From: an uncultured Collinsella sp.
GTDB lineage: Bacteria > Actinomycetota > Coriobacteriia > Coriobacteriales > Coriobacteriaceae
Assembly: GCA_902489855.1 (NCBI GenBank)
Contig: CABUBS010000139.1
Span: 1-5,463, forward strand
Direction: 5' to 3'
Length of the DNA: 5,463 bases
Shown: positions 4,060-5,463 of the stretch, one piece after another
Numbering within the stretch: position 1 is the first letter of the stretch
Layout of the letters: every line of letters starts with the position of its first letter
Translations under genes and position numbers: made by a program
Notes under the pieces: generated by a model
Seen by the model: only the letters and a program-made list of their open reading frames with translations
Databases searched by the model: none
Told to the model about the DNA's origin: nothing

Positions 4060-5169
4060 TTACGCTGGTTTGAGCCCAAAGCACGCTCGGAGCGTATTCA
4101 GCAGAGCATCTTGCCTCTTTCGACGAGCCTCTACGCGATTCTGATATCGCTTACCCATACGCTGGTGGATGCGCCATGCGAGTGCTTCCATCGCTTCCAT
4201 GTCACAGAGCATTTCGTTGTTGACGGTTGCAACCTCGATCCCCATGGCTAGAAAGCCCGTGTTACGTTTTTCGTCGTGGATGCGCCCACTTTGGAATCCA
4301 TGGCCCTGCTCACCGTTGTATTCCAGGTCAAACCGGGCTGCTTCCTGATAGGCATCACAGACTGCATGCGGCATGCCCGAGATTGCCTGCGCACGGTCAT
4401 CGAACTTGATTTTGCAATCGGTCTTAAAGGGACCGCAGGCAAATCCCCCATAGGAAAACGGAAGGGAGAACATGGCAAGCATGATGCACTCCATGGGCGA
4501 GAGCAGGTTTTCTGACAGGTAGGGACACAGACGCTGCAGCTGCTTGGCCGCGTTCCCCTTGCATACCGCGAGGTAATCTGCCAGACGATCGGGCGTCAGC
4601 ACCGGCTCAACCTCAAAGTAGCCCACATCTGCTGGCTGGTCCTTGTCCTTTGCAAGTTTAATCGTAACAGGCGAGGTGTAGGGAGGCAGATACTTCCCGC
4701 GGTCACTCAGCGAAATCTTAGAGCACAGCTCCTGAGCCAGGGCAAATGCCTGGATACAGCCGACCTCGCGTGCGACGGCTACGCAAAGGGCCTCGGGAGA
4801 TAGACTGTATACACCCGGCTCCACCTCTAGAATCGAGCCGACAGGCAACCCGGAACACACGAACCAGCCCACGCTAGGCATGCGGCGGCGCTGCGCCGCA
4901 GATCCCACCAGCAAGCAAAGACCTTCTTGCACCTCGCCGCTTGCGGCCCCAATCCGCACCAAGTCGGGAAGATAGATGTCCTCGGTCGAGGGCGACGACG
5001 TGCGCAGCACACGGCGCTCTTCATCGGGATCGAGGTCCCTCCAGCTTATGTAACCCATTTGTCGGCGCTCGGCGCGCATCATGCGTAGCGCCGAGGCGCC
5101 TGTTAGGATTACGGAAGCCGCTAGCTGTTCGTCTGTCGGCTCGTCACACCGCGCCATCTTCACTGCCAC
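4060..5169 (-). CDS. DUF559/Vsr-like (PD-(D/E)XK fold) protein with AbiEi-like N-terminal half, function unknown
   Basis: This is a 369-residue protein. The C-terminal domain (about 265-320) has Asp272 in CDAYQEAARFDLEYNG and Glu283 eleven residues later, then EYNGEQGH (His290), DEKRNTGFLAMGIEV (from 299) and ATV. That is the D-x10-E-Y-(D/N)-G-xx-H and DxxR...L...G pattern of DUF559 and very-short-patch-repair-like endonuclease folds. The middle part (about 60-135: IYLPDLVRIG, LCLLVGSAAQRRRMP, LPVGSILEVEPGVYSLSPE) resembles the AbiEi-type region that often precedes DUF559 in actinobacterial proteins. A basic C-terminal tail follows. The GTG at 5169 is chosen because AGGGGTGAT (5181-5173), overlapping the comF stop, lies 7 bases ahead; GTG at 5163 and ATG at 5157 are alternatives. 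It is coupled to comF with a 10-base gap, so it is likely the same operon. No AbiEii partner is visible. Whether it cuts DNA is unknown; the fold assignment is from pattern only. Confidence 0.72.
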   Translation of the reverse strand: MAVKMARCDEPTDEQLAASVILTGASALRMMRAERRQMGYISWRDLDPDEERRVLRTSSPSTEDIYLPDLVRIGAASGEVQEGLCLLVGSAAQRRRMPSVGWFVCSGLPVGSILEVEPGVYSLSPEALCVAVAREVGCIQAFALAQELCSKISLSDRGKYLPPYTSPVTIKLAKDKDQPADVGYFEVEPVLTPDRLADYLAVCKGNAAKQLQRLCPYLSENLLSPMECIMLAMFSLPFSYGGFACGPFKTDCKIKFDDRAQAISGMPHAVCDAYQEAARFDLEYNGEQGHGFQSGRIHDEKRNTGFLAMGIEVATVNNEMLCDMEAMEALAWRIHQRMGKRYQNRVEARRKRQDALLNTLRACFGLKPA

Positions 5170-5172
5170 AAA

Positions 5173-5181
5173 ATCACCCCT
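5173..5181 (-). promoter_or_regulatory. ribosome binding site overlapping the comF stop
   Basis: AGGGGTGAT on the minus strand is close to the full anti-Shine-Dalgarno complement (AGGAGGTGAT). It overlaps the comF TAG (5182-5180) and sets the downstream GTG start at 5169, indicating translational coupling of the two genes. Confidence 0.6.
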
Positions 5182-5463
5182 ACCAAACGCGTGCGATAGC
5201 GAGGCCATCGACTGCCGCAGCACCGGCGCGCTTGAGTTCCGCCGAAGCCGCGGCCATCGTCGCGCCCGTGGTGATAACGTCATCGATAAGCAGCAGGCGG
5301 CGGCCGTGCACGCCCTCAACCGTCTCGTACATGCCTTGGGCACGCTCGCGGCGCTCCTTACGACCGAGTTCTCGCTGGTCGCCATGCCCGTACTTGACGA
5401 GAGCATCGAGCAGGGGAACACCCGACAGCTCGATGCTCTCGTCAAGTACGGGCATGGCGACCA
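5180..5463 (-). CDS. comF: ComF family protein, C-terminal part (phosphoribosyltransferase domain)
   Basis: About 94 C-terminal codons are present; the gene runs off the right edge. The segment RRLLLIDDVITTGATMAAAS is the 13-residue PRPP-binding motif of type I phosphoribosyltransferases. It is preceded by GVPLLDALVKYG and ELGRKERRERAQGMY, the usual ComF layout, and followed by LKRAGAAAVDGLAIARVW, a typical ComF end. ComF helps move transforming single-stranded DNA across the membrane in competent Gram-positives; comF-like genes are also found where competence is unproven. The N-terminal zinc ribbon is outside the window. The residues before LSGVPL (VAMPVLDESIE) are encoded by the exact inverted copy of the LDALVKYGHGDQ codons and are probably not real ComF sequence. 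No methionine in this fragment is a credible start. Confidence 0.85.
   Translation of the reverse strand, partial: VAMPVLDESIELSGVPLLDALVKYGHGDQRELGRKERRERAQGMYETVEGVHGRRLLLIDDVITTGATMAAASAELKRAGAAAVDGLAIARVW
5376..5463. repeat. 36-bp perfect fold-back palindrome at the window edge
   Basis: Bases 5376-5411 are the exact reverse complement of 5428-5463, with a 16-base loop (5412-5427). The right arm stops exactly at the last base of the window. The left arm encodes a normal conserved part of ComF on the minus strand, while the right arm replaces the expected upstream ComF sequence. This is the signature of a fold-back chimera at a contig end, although a real inverted repeat that continues beyond the edge cannot be excluded. 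Confidence 0.9.

Noticed and set aside
5170..5445. N-terminal extension of the DUF559-like protein to 461 residues
   Set aside because: This part overlaps comF in another frame, while a strong ribosome site at the comF stop supports the start at 5169.
1..5463. CRISPR array, tRNA or rRNA genes
   Set aside because: No regularly spaced direct repeats and no tRNA cloverleaf or rRNA signatures were seen on either strand.

Overview
The window looks like a chromosomal segment of a GC-rich Gram-positive actinobacterium, most likely the class Coriobacteriia and perhaps Collinsella. This rests on protein style (long-form HPF, DegV, an actinobacterial DUF559-like protein), GC-rich third codon positions and strong AGGAG-type ribosome sites. 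It is an inference from the sequence alone, without any search. All supported genes lie on the minus strand, so transcription runs from the right end to the left.

Reading in the direction of transcription, the window opens with the 3' part of comF (amidophosphoribosyltransferase-like DNA-uptake protein). Ten bases later comes a 369-residue protein with a PD-(D/E)XK/DUF559-like C-terminal domain and an AbiEi-like front half. After its stop lies a 217-bp non-coding, relatively AT-rich element (3808-4024). It is bounded by 33-bp perfect inverted repeats, which extend to 48 bp with mismatches. Two GC-rich hairpins abut its left end. Next come a promoter with a perfect TATAAT, a leader of about 340 bases that is also open in frame, and a gene for a solute-binding lipoprotein with no permease or ATPase beside it. 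That gene ends at tandem hairpins, the second a clear intrinsic terminator.

The hpf gene follows, after a 217-bp gap that holds a perfect 10-bp hairpin with a DnaA-box-like sequence. It encodes long-form ribosome hibernation promoting factor. Two hairpins, the second with a U5 tract, separate hpf from degV (fatty-acid-binding protein of the FakB/DegV family). The terminator ends only a few bases before the degV ribosome site. Finally, the first 94 codons of a beta-hydroxyacid-dehydrogenase-type oxidoreductase run off the left edge, behind a probable promoter of their own.

The comF and hpf genes are close neighbours in many Gram-positive bacteria. Here a nuclease-like gene, a repeat element and a lipoprotein gene lie between them, which suggests an accessory insertion. 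The right edge ends exactly on a 36-bp perfect fold-back palindrome inside comF. This is more likely an assembly or library artefact than biology, and the N-terminal side of the ComF fragment should not be trusted.
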